Part shown: in pieces, positions 1-6,288 of the stretch | How positions within the stretch are numbered: position 1 is the first letter of the stretch | How the letters are laid out: each line of letters starts with the position of its first letter | DNA from: Gemmatimonadota bacterium | GTDB taxonomy: Bacteria; Gemmatimonadota; Gemmatimonadetes; JACCXV01 | DNA: 12,028 bases | Assembly (NCBI GenBank): GCA_013696835.1 | Contig: JACCXV010000243.1 | Span: 1-12,028, forward strand | Reading direction: 5' to 3' | Translations under genes and position numbers: made by a program | Notes under the pieces: model-generated | Databases searched by the model: none | Told to the model about the DNA's origin: nothing | Seen by the model: only the letters and a program-made list of their open reading frames with translations

Positions 1-329
1 CCACGCTCCAGGGCGACCTCGCCGAGGGCGCGCAGCGCCACGACGTTGTGCGGATCGACCTGCACGACCTCCTCGAATGCCGGCGCGGCCCGTGCGAGCT
101 CGCCCGAGTCGTAGTGCGCGCGCGCCAGAACCAGCTTGCCGGCCAGGTAGTCGGGATGGTGGCCAAGGCCGCGGCTGGCGACGTCGATCGCCTCCGACAC
201 CCGTCCCGCCCGGCGAAGCGCCTCCGCCAGCGGCGCGAAGAGCCGTGATGTGGGATTGCGCGAGAGCTTGCCGGTCAGGTTCGCGATCTCGGCCTCGGCC
301 GATGCGTCGCGGGACGCGGGGTCAGGCAT
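1..329 (-). CDS. TPR-repeat protein, N-terminal part (runs off left edge)
   Basis: Reading leftwards from an ATG at 329-327, an open frame of 109 codons continues past position 1 without a stop, so only the N-terminal part is present. After about 15 polar residues the sequence shows helix-turn-helix repeats of the tetratricopeptide type, roughly residues 30-63, 63-97 and the start of a third at 98. The typical small and aromatic positions are visible (LAEALRRAG, ARAHYDSGELARA, VDPHN). There is no signal peptide or membrane segment in the visible part, so it is probably a cytoplasmic scaffold for protein-protein contact; its partner cannot be told. It starts 67 bp after the aroB stop on the same strand and may be co-transcribed with aroB. 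No clear Shine-Dalgarno sequence precedes the ATG. The TPR class is fairly secure, the specific function unknown. Confidence 0.75.
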   Translation of the reverse strand, partial: MPDPASRDASAEAEIANLTGKLSRNPTSRLFAPLAEALRRAGRVSEAIDVASRGLGHHPDYLAGKLVLARAHYDSGELARAAPAFEEVVQVDPHNVVALRALGEVALER

Positions 330-396
330 CGGGGAAGTTCTCGCTCGGTGAGGCGGTGGACGGAAACGAAGCCGCCGCGGCGGCGGGGGCGCGCGC

Positions 397-1563
397 TCAG
401 GCGATCGACCGCAGCGCCTCGCGCAGGTCGGCATCCGCGGGAGGGAGACGGCGTAGGATAGGTTTGCCGATATCCACGGTCAACACGACCGCGACCTCCC
501 CGCCGTACGCCTTCTTGTCGCGCCGCAGGAACGGCAGCAGCTCGTCAGGCGGGAAGCCGGCGCCGCGCACGGGTAGACCGAACCGTTCGAGCAGCTCCCG
601 GCACCGCCCGGCGAGGGAAGGCGCCGTGACGCCCAGCCGCACGCCGAGCTCGAGCGCCCACGAGATTCCCAGCGCCACCGATTGCCCGTGGCTGAAGCGC
701 TCGAAGTGGCCGGCGGCTTCCACGGCATGCCCGGCGGTGTGTCCGAAGTTCAGAACGCGCCGCAGGCCTGCCTCTCGCTCGTCGGCAGCGACGATCGTGG
801 CCTTGGCCCGGCAAGCGCGCACCACCGCCTCCTCCACGAACGGATGCTCGCGCGAAGGGCCGGTTGCCTCCAGCAAGCGGAACAACGCGGGCTCCGACGT
901 GATCGCGATCTTGATCGTCTCTGCCCACCCGTTCCGCCACTCCTCCTCGGGGAGGGTGGCCAGCAGTTCGAGATCGGCGAGGACCGCCCGCGGCTGATGG
1001 AAGACCCCGACCAGATTCTTGCCCTCGGGCAGGTTGAGGCCCGTCTTACCACCGACCGCCGCATCCACCATGGCCAGCAGCGTAGTGGGCGCGTTGAGGA
1101 AGCCGATACCTCGCAGATAGGTGCCCGCCACGAAGCCCGCGGCGTCGCCGACCGCGCCGCCACCGAAGGCCACGAGCAGTCCGTCGCGCCCGATCTCGCG
1201 GGCCGCGAGCCGCCTGAGAGCCTCGCCTGCCACATCCCATGTCTTGGCTCGCTCCCGCTCCGGGAGCAGCAGGGTCTCGGCTGGCCCGCCCCACGAGTCG
1301 AGTCCCCGCAGCAGGGTAGCGGCATGCAGGCCCGAGACCCTGCCGTCGGTGGCAAGTGCCCATGCGCGGGGAGCGGTCAGCCCACCCCTGCCGGCCAGCA
1401 GCTCCGCGGCGCGTCCGGCGATGCCGCGCCCGATCAGGACCGGGTAACCGACAGCCGTGGCGACGGTTACGACGCGAGTTCCGGGGCCGTCCGCTTGTTC
1501 CAGCGCCTCTCGTGGGATAGCTTTGCAGTGCTTCTCCTGCCCGCCCGTGCGGGGCAGCGACAT
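397..1563 (-). CDS. aroB: 3-dehydroquinate synthase (AroB)
   Basis: Second step of the shikimate pathway: it converts DAHP to 3-dehydroquinate in the cytosol, using NAD and a divalent metal. The 388-residue product carries the family signatures in order: GGGAVGD (134-140, nucleotide binding), the APTTLLAMVDAAVGGKTG stretch (158-175) followed by LNLPEGKN, WAETIK (213-218) with metal ligand Glu215, NFGHTAGH (272-279) with ligand His275, and SHGQ (291-294) with ligand His292. The 17-residue gap between the two His matches the Escherichia coli enzyme. Length is normal, apart from about 30 extra N-terminal residues before the first conserved strand. The ATG at 1563 is chosen because no other ATG or GTG lies before the conserved core and a strong GGGGAG sits 8 nt upstream. 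The frame stays open for about 360 codons further upstream, but that part is antisense to the neighbouring foldase gene and is not coding. Confidence 0.97.
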   Translation of the reverse strand: MSLPRTGGQEKHCKAIPREALEQADGPGTRVVTVATAVGYPVLIGRGIAGRAAELLAGRGGLTAPRAWALATDGRVSGLHAATLLRGLDSWGGPAETLLLPERERAKTWDVAGEALRRLAAREIGRDGLLVAFGGGAVGDAAGFVAGTYLRGIGFLNAPTTLLAMVDAAVGGKTGLNLPEGKNLVGVFHQPRAVLADLELLATLPEEEWRNGWAETIKIAITSEPALFRLLEATGPSREHPFVEEAVVRACRAKATIVAADEREAGLRRVLNFGHTAGHAVEAAGHFERFSHGQSVALGISWALELGVRLGVTAPSLAGRCRELLERFGLPVRGAGFPPDELLPFLRRDKKAYGGEVAVVLTVDIGKPILRRLPPADADLREALRSIA

Positions 1564-1571
1564 GTCCTCGT

Positions 1572-1577
1572 CTCCCC
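1572..1577 (-). promoter_or_regulatory. Ribosome binding site of aroB
   Basis: On the minus strand GGGGAG lies 8 nt before the ATG at 1563-1561. It settles the aroB start inside an open frame that continues far upstream. It also lies within the 33-bp gap shared with the divergent foldase gene. Confidence 0.7.
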
Positions 1578-1596
1578 TCAAGGCAAGGCCTGATCC

Positions 1597-3486
1597 ATGC
1601 TTCGGCAGCTCCGAGAAAGCACTAAACTCATCATGGTCGTTGTGGCCGTCTCGTTCGTCGGCCTGATGGTGTTCGACTGGGCCATGGACCTCTCGGGACG
1701 TTCTGGCGGCTCCTCGAACGCCATCGGCACCGTGAACGACACGGAGATCCCCCTCACGGAATATCAGAGGCAGTACGAGAATCTGCTCGACCGCGCGCGC
1801 GAGGAGAACCCGGACACCGAGCCCGACGAGGAGCGACTCGCCGCGCTCGACAAACAGGCCTGGGATGCGGTCGTGAGTGCCGCGTTGCTGCGCGCGGAGG
1901 CGGACCGCCGCGGGATCGACGTGACGGACCGGGAGGTCGTGGGATACGTTCGCGACAATCCTCCGGCCGAGATGCAGCAGTCGCCGGCGTTCCAGACGAA
2001 CGGCGTGTTCGATCCGGCCAAGTACCGGCAGGCGCTCGCCAACCCGCAGCTGGCCGGGACCTGGGATCAGTACGCCTCGATCGTCCGCGGCGAGCTGCCG
2101 CTCCGCAAGCTGCAGCAGCAGGTCCTCGCGGGGCTCTCGGTCACCGACCGCGAGGTCGAGGATGCGTTCCGGGTGCAGAACGAGCAGGTGCGGGTGGATT
2201 ACCTCTATCTCGATCCCGCGGTGCTCGTGCCGGACAGTGCGGTGCGCGTCAGCGATCAGGCTGTTCGCGATGCGTACGAGGACCGGAAGAACGAGGACTT
2301 CCGCCGCCGCTCCACAGCACGTGTGCGGGCGGTGGTCTGGGAGGCCCGTACGACGGCGGCGGACACGGCGCGCGTCCGGGCGGAGCTGGACTCGCTGCGG
2401 GCCCGCGCGCTGGAGGGCGAGGCGTTCGATGAGCTCGCGAGCGAGTACTCGCAGGATCCCGGCAGCGCACAGCGCGGCGGTGACCTGGGGGCCTTCGCGC
2501 GCGGACAGATGGTCCCGGAGTTCGAGCAGGCCGCGTTCTCTCTCGCGGCCGATTCGATCTCGCAACCCTTCCTGTCGTCGTTCGGCTGGCACCTCGTGAA
2601 GGGCGGAGGGATCGAGACGGACTCCACCGGAGCGCAGCGCGCCCGGGCCAGGCACATCCTGCTTCGAATCGAGCCTTCGGAGGACACCTTCGTGGCGCTC
2701 GAGGACAGCGCGTCAGCGCTGGCAAAGCGCCTGGGCGGTGGCGACGACGCGCGGCAGGAACGGGGCACCGCGCTGGAGAGCCTCGGAGCTGCCGCAGGAG
2801 ACACGCTGATCACGACCCCCCCCTTCGAGCGCTCGGACTTCGTTCCCGGGCTGGGGCGGGTGCCGGAAGTGGCGGACTGGGTGTTCGAGAGTCCTGTCAG
2901 CAGCATCAGCCCGCCCATCCGTTCGGGGTCCTCGGTGTACCTGGTCGAGGTCCTGGAACGCACGCCGGCCGGCTACGTGCCCTTCGCGTCGGTGCGCGAC
3001 CAGATCCGTTCAGAGCTCGTCCTGGCAAGGAAGCGCGAGAAGACGGCCGCGCTGGCGGATCGCGCGACGGCCCTCGTGCGTCAGAGCGGGCTGGACGGGG
3101 CCGCACGCGAGCTCGGTCTCACCGTGCGCAGCGCCGGCCCCTTCGCGCGCTCCGCGGACCTCCCGGAGATCGGACGAGGAAACGATTTCATCGGCATGGC
3201 GTTCGGGCTCGATCCTGGCGAGACCGGCGGTCCCGTGAAGCTCGAAAGCGGGGTCTACTACCTGCGGGTGGCCGAGCGCAAGCCGGCCGACATGGCTCTG
3301 CTCGAGGATCAGCGCGCCGGCTGGCGCCAGCAGCTCCTGCAGGAGAAGGCGTCGGCGATCATGAGCGCGTGGATGGAGGCCGTCCGCGAGCAGGCCGAGA
3401 TCGAGGATTACCGCGAGGACTTCCTGCGCGAGGCCGACGACGACGCGAGTCCCACGGAAGCGCCCCGACAGCCCCCCATCTTCTAA
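1597..3486 (+). CDS. ppiD: Membrane-anchored PpiD/SurA-type peptidyl-prolyl cis-trans isomerase
   Basis: A periplasmic foldase tethered to the inner membrane, expected to help newly exported proteins fold. The 629 residues begin with a short basic stretch and one membrane segment (about 11-27), the anchor layout of PpiD. A SurA-type chaperone region follows (about 42-200; VNDTEIPLTEYQRQYE and FDPAKYRQAL are typical). A parvulin domain comes next (about 240-340), with the hallmark EYSQDPGSAQRGGDLGAF and FSSFGWH-like ending (FLSSFGWHLVK). A second parvulin-like region (about 349-455) opens with ARHILLRI but lacks the GGDLG loop. A third fragment lies near 535-560. The acidic, proline-containing tail ends in PPIF. 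Length is close to E. coli PpiD. ATG 1597 is preceded by AAGGCAAGG, a modest ribosome site. The gene diverges from aroB with a 33-bp gap and converges on the arginase-family gene. The foldase call is firm; assignment to PpiD rather than another anchored parvulin rests on architecture. Confidence 0.88.
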   Translation: MLRQLRESTKLIMVVVAVSFVGLMVFDWAMDLSGRSGGSSNAIGTVNDTEIPLTEYQRQYENLLDRAREENPDTEPDEERLAALDKQAWDAVVSAALLRAEADRRGIDVTDREVVGYVRDNPPAEMQQSPAFQTNGVFDPAKYRQALANPQLAGTWDQYASIVRGELPLRKLQQQVLAGLSVTDREVEDAFRVQNEQVRVDYLYLDPAVLVPDSAVRVSDQAVRDAYEDRKNEDFRRRSTARVRAVVWEARTTAADTARVRAELDSLRARALEGEAFDELASEYSQDPGSAQRGGDLGAFARGQMVPEFEQAAFSLAADSISQPFLSSFGWHLVKGGGIETDSTGAQRARARHILLRIEPSEDTFVALEDSASALAKRLGGGDDARQERGTALESLGAAAGDTLITTPPFERSDFVPGLGRVPEVADWVFESPVSSISPPIRSGSSVYLVEVLERTPAGYVPFASVRDQIRSELVLARKREKTAALADRATALVRQSGLDGAARELGLTVRSAGPFARSADLPEIGRGNDFIGMAFGLDPGETGGPVKLESGVYYLRVAERKPADMALLEDQRAGWRQQLLQEKASAIMSAWMEAVREQAEIEDYREDFLREADDDASPTEAPRQPPIF

Positions 3487-3525
3487 GCTGCGCTAAGCGG
3501 CTGCGCCAAGCGGCTGCGCTGAACG
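3487..3525. repeat. Three tandem imperfect 13-bp repeats
   Basis: Directly after the TAA of the foldase gene come GCTGCGCTAAGCG (3487-3499), GCTGCGCCAAGCG (3500-3512) and GCTGCGCTGAACG (3513-3525). Copy 2 differs from copy 1 at one base and copy 3 at two. The repeat fills most of the gap between two converging genes and sits beside a stem-loop. It looks like a local duplication; no function is evident. Confidence 0.7.
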
Positions 3526-3529
3526 GGTC

Positions 3530-3570
3530 CGCGCGGGATCCCCGCTCACCACGGGCGGCGATCCCGCGCG
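3530..3570. terminator. Stem-loop between converging genes, possible bidirectional terminator
   Basis: The arms CGCGCGGGATC (3530-3540) and GATCCCGCGCG (3560-3570) are perfectly complementary over 11 bp. The inner CCCG (3541-3544) and CGGG (3552-3555) can extend the structure. It lies after the foldase stop and covers the last codons and stop of the arginase-family gene, where a shared terminator would be expected. Neither side has a U-tract, so intrinsic termination is uncertain. Confidence 0.45.
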
Positions 3571-4487
3571 CCAGCCGCACGGGTGATCGCCTGCAGCACT
3601 CGCAAGCCCGCCGCGAGCCCCCTGCCCCCAATGTCAACGGACGGATCGTACGCGGTCAGCGCCGCGGACAGGATCCGTATGCTCCCGCCCGTCACGGCAA
3701 TGGCGCTCTCCAGCTCCTGCAGCGTGAAGCCCCCCGGCGCGCTGTAGCGGTTCACCACCGCTTCACCCGCATCCAGCGCGTCCAGGTCGACGTGGAGGTA
3801 GACGCCGTCCACGCGGCCGGCGAGAGCAGCCAGCGCTGCCTCCAGGGCGCCGCCGGGCCGGATTCCGCCGGGCTCGAGGGCCGTGACACGCGTCACGCCT
3901 GAGTCCTCGAGCGACGTGCGCTCCAGGGGATCGAGGGCACGGGCCCCCGCCAGGACGACGTCCCGCTCGTCTATCGCCTCGAGCCCCAGACCGGTTCGAG
4001 TCTCCTCCCGCCAGCAGCGGCCCGTCGCGGCAGCCAGAGCCATTCCATCGAACCATCCACTCGGCGAGGTCTCCGGTGTGTTGAAGTCCCCGTGCGCATC
4101 AAACCACACTATCCCCACCCGGTGGCCCTGGGCCTGCAGCCCGGCGAGCGTCCCCAGGGCGCTGTTGCAGTCGCCAGCGAGGACCAGCGGGAATTCGCCG
4201 TTCACGCCGGCCTCGCGCACCCGGCCCGCAAGCATCGCGTCCAGTGCCAGCGCAGATGCGGGAGTGCCGGCGCCAGGCATGTTCCCGTCGCGCCGCCCCT
4301 GGGGCGCGGGGCCTCGGGGGTCGGCCTCCAGCGAGCGACCGGTCTCGATCCGCTCGACTCGCACCACCGCCCCGAGGCAGCGCAGGCAACCGTCGGCCCC
4401 GCCCTCCAGGAACCGGCGCGGCCCGGCTCCCATGCCCGAGGCGTGGAAGCCCATGGCGTAAGGCATCTCGATCAGGCGCACCTTCAC
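3546..4487 (-). CDS. Arginase/agmatinase (ureohydrolase) family protein with altered motifs
   Basis: Members of this fold use two Mn ions to hydrolyse guanidino or formimino groups (arginase, agmatinase, formimidoylglutamase). The 313 residues keep the second metal motif DAHGDFNTPET (130-140) and the third, HVDLDALD (232-239). In the first motif, usually GGDHS, the sequence reads AGDCNS (104-109), so the metal-binding His is replaced by Cys107. Near the C-terminus the usual E-x-N-P segment, whose Glu holds the guanidinium in arginase, reads LTAYDPSVD (277-285), with Ala or Thr in place of Glu. The protein is therefore probably not a standard arginase; substrate unknown. A role as formimidoylglutamase would fit hutI elsewhere in the window, but the two genes are more than 5 kb apart in separate gene trains. 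The start is GTG 4487; in-frame ATGs at codons 8 and 12 are alternatives, and no strong ribosome site decides. It lies 170 bp downstream of tatA, beyond a stem-loop, so it is probably transcribed separately. Confidence 0.82.
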   Translation of the reverse strand: MKVRLIEMPYAMGFHASGMGAGPRRFLEGGADGCLRCLGAVVRVERIETGRSLEADPRGPAPQGRRDGNMPGAGTPASALALDAMLAGRVREAGVNGEFPLVLAGDCNSALGTLAGLQAQGHRVGIVWFDAHGDFNTPETSPSGWFDGMALAAATGRCWREETRTGLGLEAIDERDVVLAGARALDPLERTSLEDSGVTRVTALEPGGIRPGGALEAALAALAGRVDGVYLHVDLDALDAGEAVVNRYSAPGGFTLQELESAIAVTGGSIRILSAALTAYDPSVDIGGRGLAAGLRVLQAITRAAGARDRRPW

Positions 4488-4568
4488 GACGATCTCACGC
4501 GAGAAGGGTCACTGGCAGAGCCTGGAGAAGGTACGTGGCGCACGTGCTGTCGTAGCAGCCCTGAACGC

Positions 4569-4607
4569 AGGAGAGGCCTCCCGCGTGAAAATCGGGAGGC
4601 CTCTCCT
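4569..4607. terminator. Perfect 15-bp stem-loop after tatA
   Basis: The arms AGGAGAGGCCTCCCG (4569-4583) and CGGGAGGCCTCTCCT (4593-4607) pair without mismatch around a 9-nt loop. It lies 50 bp after the tatA stop and 81 bp before the start of the arginase-family gene, all on the minus strand. The position fits the end of the tatA gene train. No run of T follows on either strand, so a U-tract terminator is not supported. It could instead stabilise the 3' end of the mRNA or act in the leader of the next gene. Confidence 0.6.
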
Positions 4608-4657
4608 CGTGCGCCGCTGAACGGCTGCACATCACATGCGCCACGACGACGCCCCAG

Positions 4658-4951
4658 CTAGCGGACCTTGTTCTCCCCGGTCCGGGCAGCCGTGCCATCC
4701 ACGACCTCGACACCCTTGACGCCGGCTGGCCCGCCCGCTTCGAGCGCGGGGCGCGGCTCCTCGCGGGGAAGGTGCTTGGGCGCCGGCGATTCGGCCTTCA
4801 ACTCCTCCTCGATGTCCGACACGGAGCGCTTGAACTCCCGGATCCCCTTGCCCATCGCCTGGCCGAGCTCCGGCAGCCGCTTGGCCCCGAACACCAGCAG
4901 GAATATCACGAGGATGATCAGGATTTCCTGCATGCCTATTCCGCCGAACAT
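4658..4951 (-). CDS. tatA: Sec-independent (twin-arginine) translocase subunit TatA
   Basis: TatA oligomers form the passage through the inner membrane for folded proteins carrying twin-arginine signal peptides. The 97-residue product has the full TatA plan: a short N-terminus (MFGGIGMQE), one membrane helix (about 7-22), the FG hinge (21-22), then the amphipathic helix with KRLPELGQAMGKGIREFKR (24-42). An acidic stretch (DIEEELKAE, 46-54) and a loose Pro/Gly-rich tail follow. TatA is preferred over TatB because of the LPELG and GKGIREFK signature, although some bacteria use a single bifunctional TatA. ATG 4951 is preceded by GGAAGGAG ending 4 nt upstream, the best ribosome site in this gene train. 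It follows the DUF4321 gene by 43 bp on the same strand and is probably the last gene of that train. No tatB or tatC is in the window. Confidence 0.95.
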   Translation of the reverse strand: MFGGIGMQEILIILVIFLLVFGAKRLPELGQAMGKGIREFKRSVSDIEEELKAESPAPKHLPREEPRPALEAGGPAGVKGVEVVDGTAARTGENKVR

Positions 4952-4994
4952 GACTCTCCTTCCCCGGACGCCGCAGCTTTCGCTCGACGAGCGC

Positions 4995-5261
4995 TCAGAA
5001 GAACGAACGAAAGAGATATGCCGCCAGCACCACGCCGACGATCGTCATGATGTTGACCGCGATCGACAGCGGACCGAGCGTAAGCCCGATGGCGATCAGA
5101 TCCACCGACAAGGGGCCGAACTGCCCGGTGACGGAGTTCGTGAAGAAGGACTTGGCGACGCCTTCAGGCAGATAACGTGCCAGGACTTCACCGGCGAAGC
5201 TACCCGCCAGCAAACCCAGAGTCAACACGGCCAGATAGTTTCGGAAGCTCTTGCGCCACAC
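4995..5261 (-). CDS. Small DUF4321-type membrane protein
   Basis: An 88-residue hydrophobic protein with a basic N-terminus (MWRKSFRNY), one membrane segment at about 9-25 and one or two more between 53 and 84. The middle holds LPEGVAKSFFTNSV (31-44) and GPLSVDLIAIGLTLG (49-63), which I recognise as the pattern of DUF4321, a family of short membrane proteins of unknown role. The start is GTG 5261-5259, only 3 nt after the stop of the polyprenyl synthase gene, so the two are very probably translated from one mRNA. A proper function cannot be given. Its position between a prenyl-chain enzyme and TatA suggests an envelope role, but that is inference. The family call is from memory of the motif and is moderately sure. 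Confidence 0.78.
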   Translation of the reverse strand: MWRKSFRNYLAVLTLGLLAGSFAGEVLARYLPEGVAKSFFTNSVTGQFGPLSVDLIAIGLTLGPLSIAVNIMTIVGVVLAAYLFRSFF

Positions 5262-5264
5262 GGC

Positions 5265-6269
5265 TCAGCGCTCTCGCTGGAGTACGTATCCGACGGCTGC
5301 CTGCAGGGCCTTCGACTCGTCCGAAGAAGGGATGTCCGCCAGCGCTTCGAGGGCGCTACCGGCGTAGCGCTGGGCGGCTGCGCGCGCATAGTCGATCCCT
5401 CCCGACTCGACTGCCAGCTCGACCAGCCATTCCTCGTCGCCGTCGCCGAGGCCGTCCGAGTCGAAGGCGGCGCGCAGCCGCTCGCGGTCGCCCGATCCGG
5501 CCGTGCGGAACGCATGAATGATGGGCAGCGTAGCCTTGAGCTCGCGCAGGTCCGAGCGAGGTCGCTTGCCCATCAGCTCCTCGTCTCCGCACAGATCCAG
5601 CAGGTCGTCCGCGATCTGGAACGCCATGCCGAGGTCGTGCCCGAAGCGCGTCAGCTCCGTCGCGTCCTCCGGCGAGCCCACGTGGGCGCCCATCGCGCAG
5701 GCCGTGGCGATGAGGCTCGCCGTCTTGCGCTCGATCAGCGTGAAGTACGGCTCCTCCCCGGCGTCGAGAGCGGCGCCGCCTGCGATCTGCATCATCTCGC
5801 CGACCGTCATGGAGTTCGTGACCTCGGCCGCCATCGCGATCAGCGCCAGGTCCCCCGACGCCGCGATCTCCGCCATCGCGCGCGAGTACAGGTAGTCGCC
5901 CATGATCACTGAAACCTTGTGGCTCCAGGTGACGTTGACCGTCGGGAGCCCGCGACGCAGGTGCGATTCGTCGATCGCGTCGTCGTGGACCAGCGTGGCG
6001 AGGTGGATGAGCTCGATCACGCCAGCCAGACGAACCCGCTCCGGGGGCCGACGGCCGCGCACCCTCGACGCGAGCAGCAGCAGGGTCGGGCGGAACATCT
6101 TGCCGCGCATCCGCAGCAGGTGGCCATTCACATCGCGAATGAGCGGAGCGCCGTTCCGCAGGACGCGCGCCATGCGGGCGCTCACGTCCTCGAGGTCGTC
6201 GTGGACGGGGTCGCGTACCTCGGAGAGGGCGATCAACGTGTCGGGCCCGCGCTGCTCCGGCGGCTTCAT
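5265..6269 (-). CDS. Trans-polyprenyl diphosphate synthase
   Basis: This cytosolic enzyme adds isopentenyl units to an allylic diphosphate to build the tail of menaquinone or ubiquinone, or a related carrier. The 334 residues show both Asp-rich magnesium sites: HDDAID (95-100) and IADDLLD (219-225). They also show GKMFRP (56-61, usually GGKRLRP), RRGLPTVN (105-112), GDYL (124-127) and Lys182 in ERKTASL. The residues before the first Asp-rich site (ELIHLATLVHDD) are small, as in long-chain enzymes such as IspB or HepT, and unlike the aromatic ones of short-chain enzymes. The region after the second site reads GKRPRSDLRELKATLP (234-249), where GKxxGxDLxEGKxTLP is usual. The start is ATG 6269: the frame stays open farther upstream only as antisense of the PHP gene, and family homology begins after this ATG. 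The stop is 3 nt before the DUF4321 start. Chain length and final product cannot be read from sequence. Confidence 0.93.
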   Translation of the reverse strand: MKPPEQRGPDTLIALSEVRDPVHDDLEDVSARMARVLRNGAPLIRDVNGHLLRMRGKMFRPTLLLLASRVRGRRPPERVRLAGVIELIHLATLVHDDAIDESHLRRGLPTVNVTWSHKVSVIMGDYLYSRAMAEIAASGDLALIAMAAEVTNSMTVGEMMQIAGGAALDAGEEPYFTLIERKTASLIATACAMGAHVGSPEDATELTRFGHDLGMAFQIADDLLDLCGDEELMGKRPRSDLRELKATLPIIHAFRTAGSGDRERLRAAFDSDGLGDGDEEWLVELAVESGGIDYARAAAQRYAGSALEALADIPSSDESKALQAAVGYVLQRER

Positions 6270-6288
6270 GCCCACCGTCCGAGGCGCG

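Noticed and set aside
371..384. GCCGCCGCGGCGGC palindrome after aroB, as a terminator
   Set aside because: With a workable loop only about 5 bp can pair, and the following TTCGTTT is not a clean U-tract. A GC-only palindrome of this size is easily met by chance here.
1495..1523. TTGTTC-17-TAGCTT as a promoter for the foldase gene
   Set aside because: Each hexamer matches the consensus at only three positions, so it is not separable from chance.
682..1593. A 303-codon plus-strand frame opposite aroB
   Set aside because: A shadow of aroB on the other strand; the translation has no family motifs and an odd Gln/Arg-rich composition.
1564..2655. Upstream extension of the aroB reading frame by about 364 codons, as if AroB were a fusion protein
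   Set aside because: The extension is antisense to the foldase gene, shows no domain, and a strong ribosome site marks ATG 1563 as the start.
4495..4713. A 72-codon minus-strand frame in the tatA/arginase gap
   Set aside because: It overlaps the tatA end and the 15-bp stem-loop, has no ribosome site and no recognisable motif. The gap is better read as non-coding.
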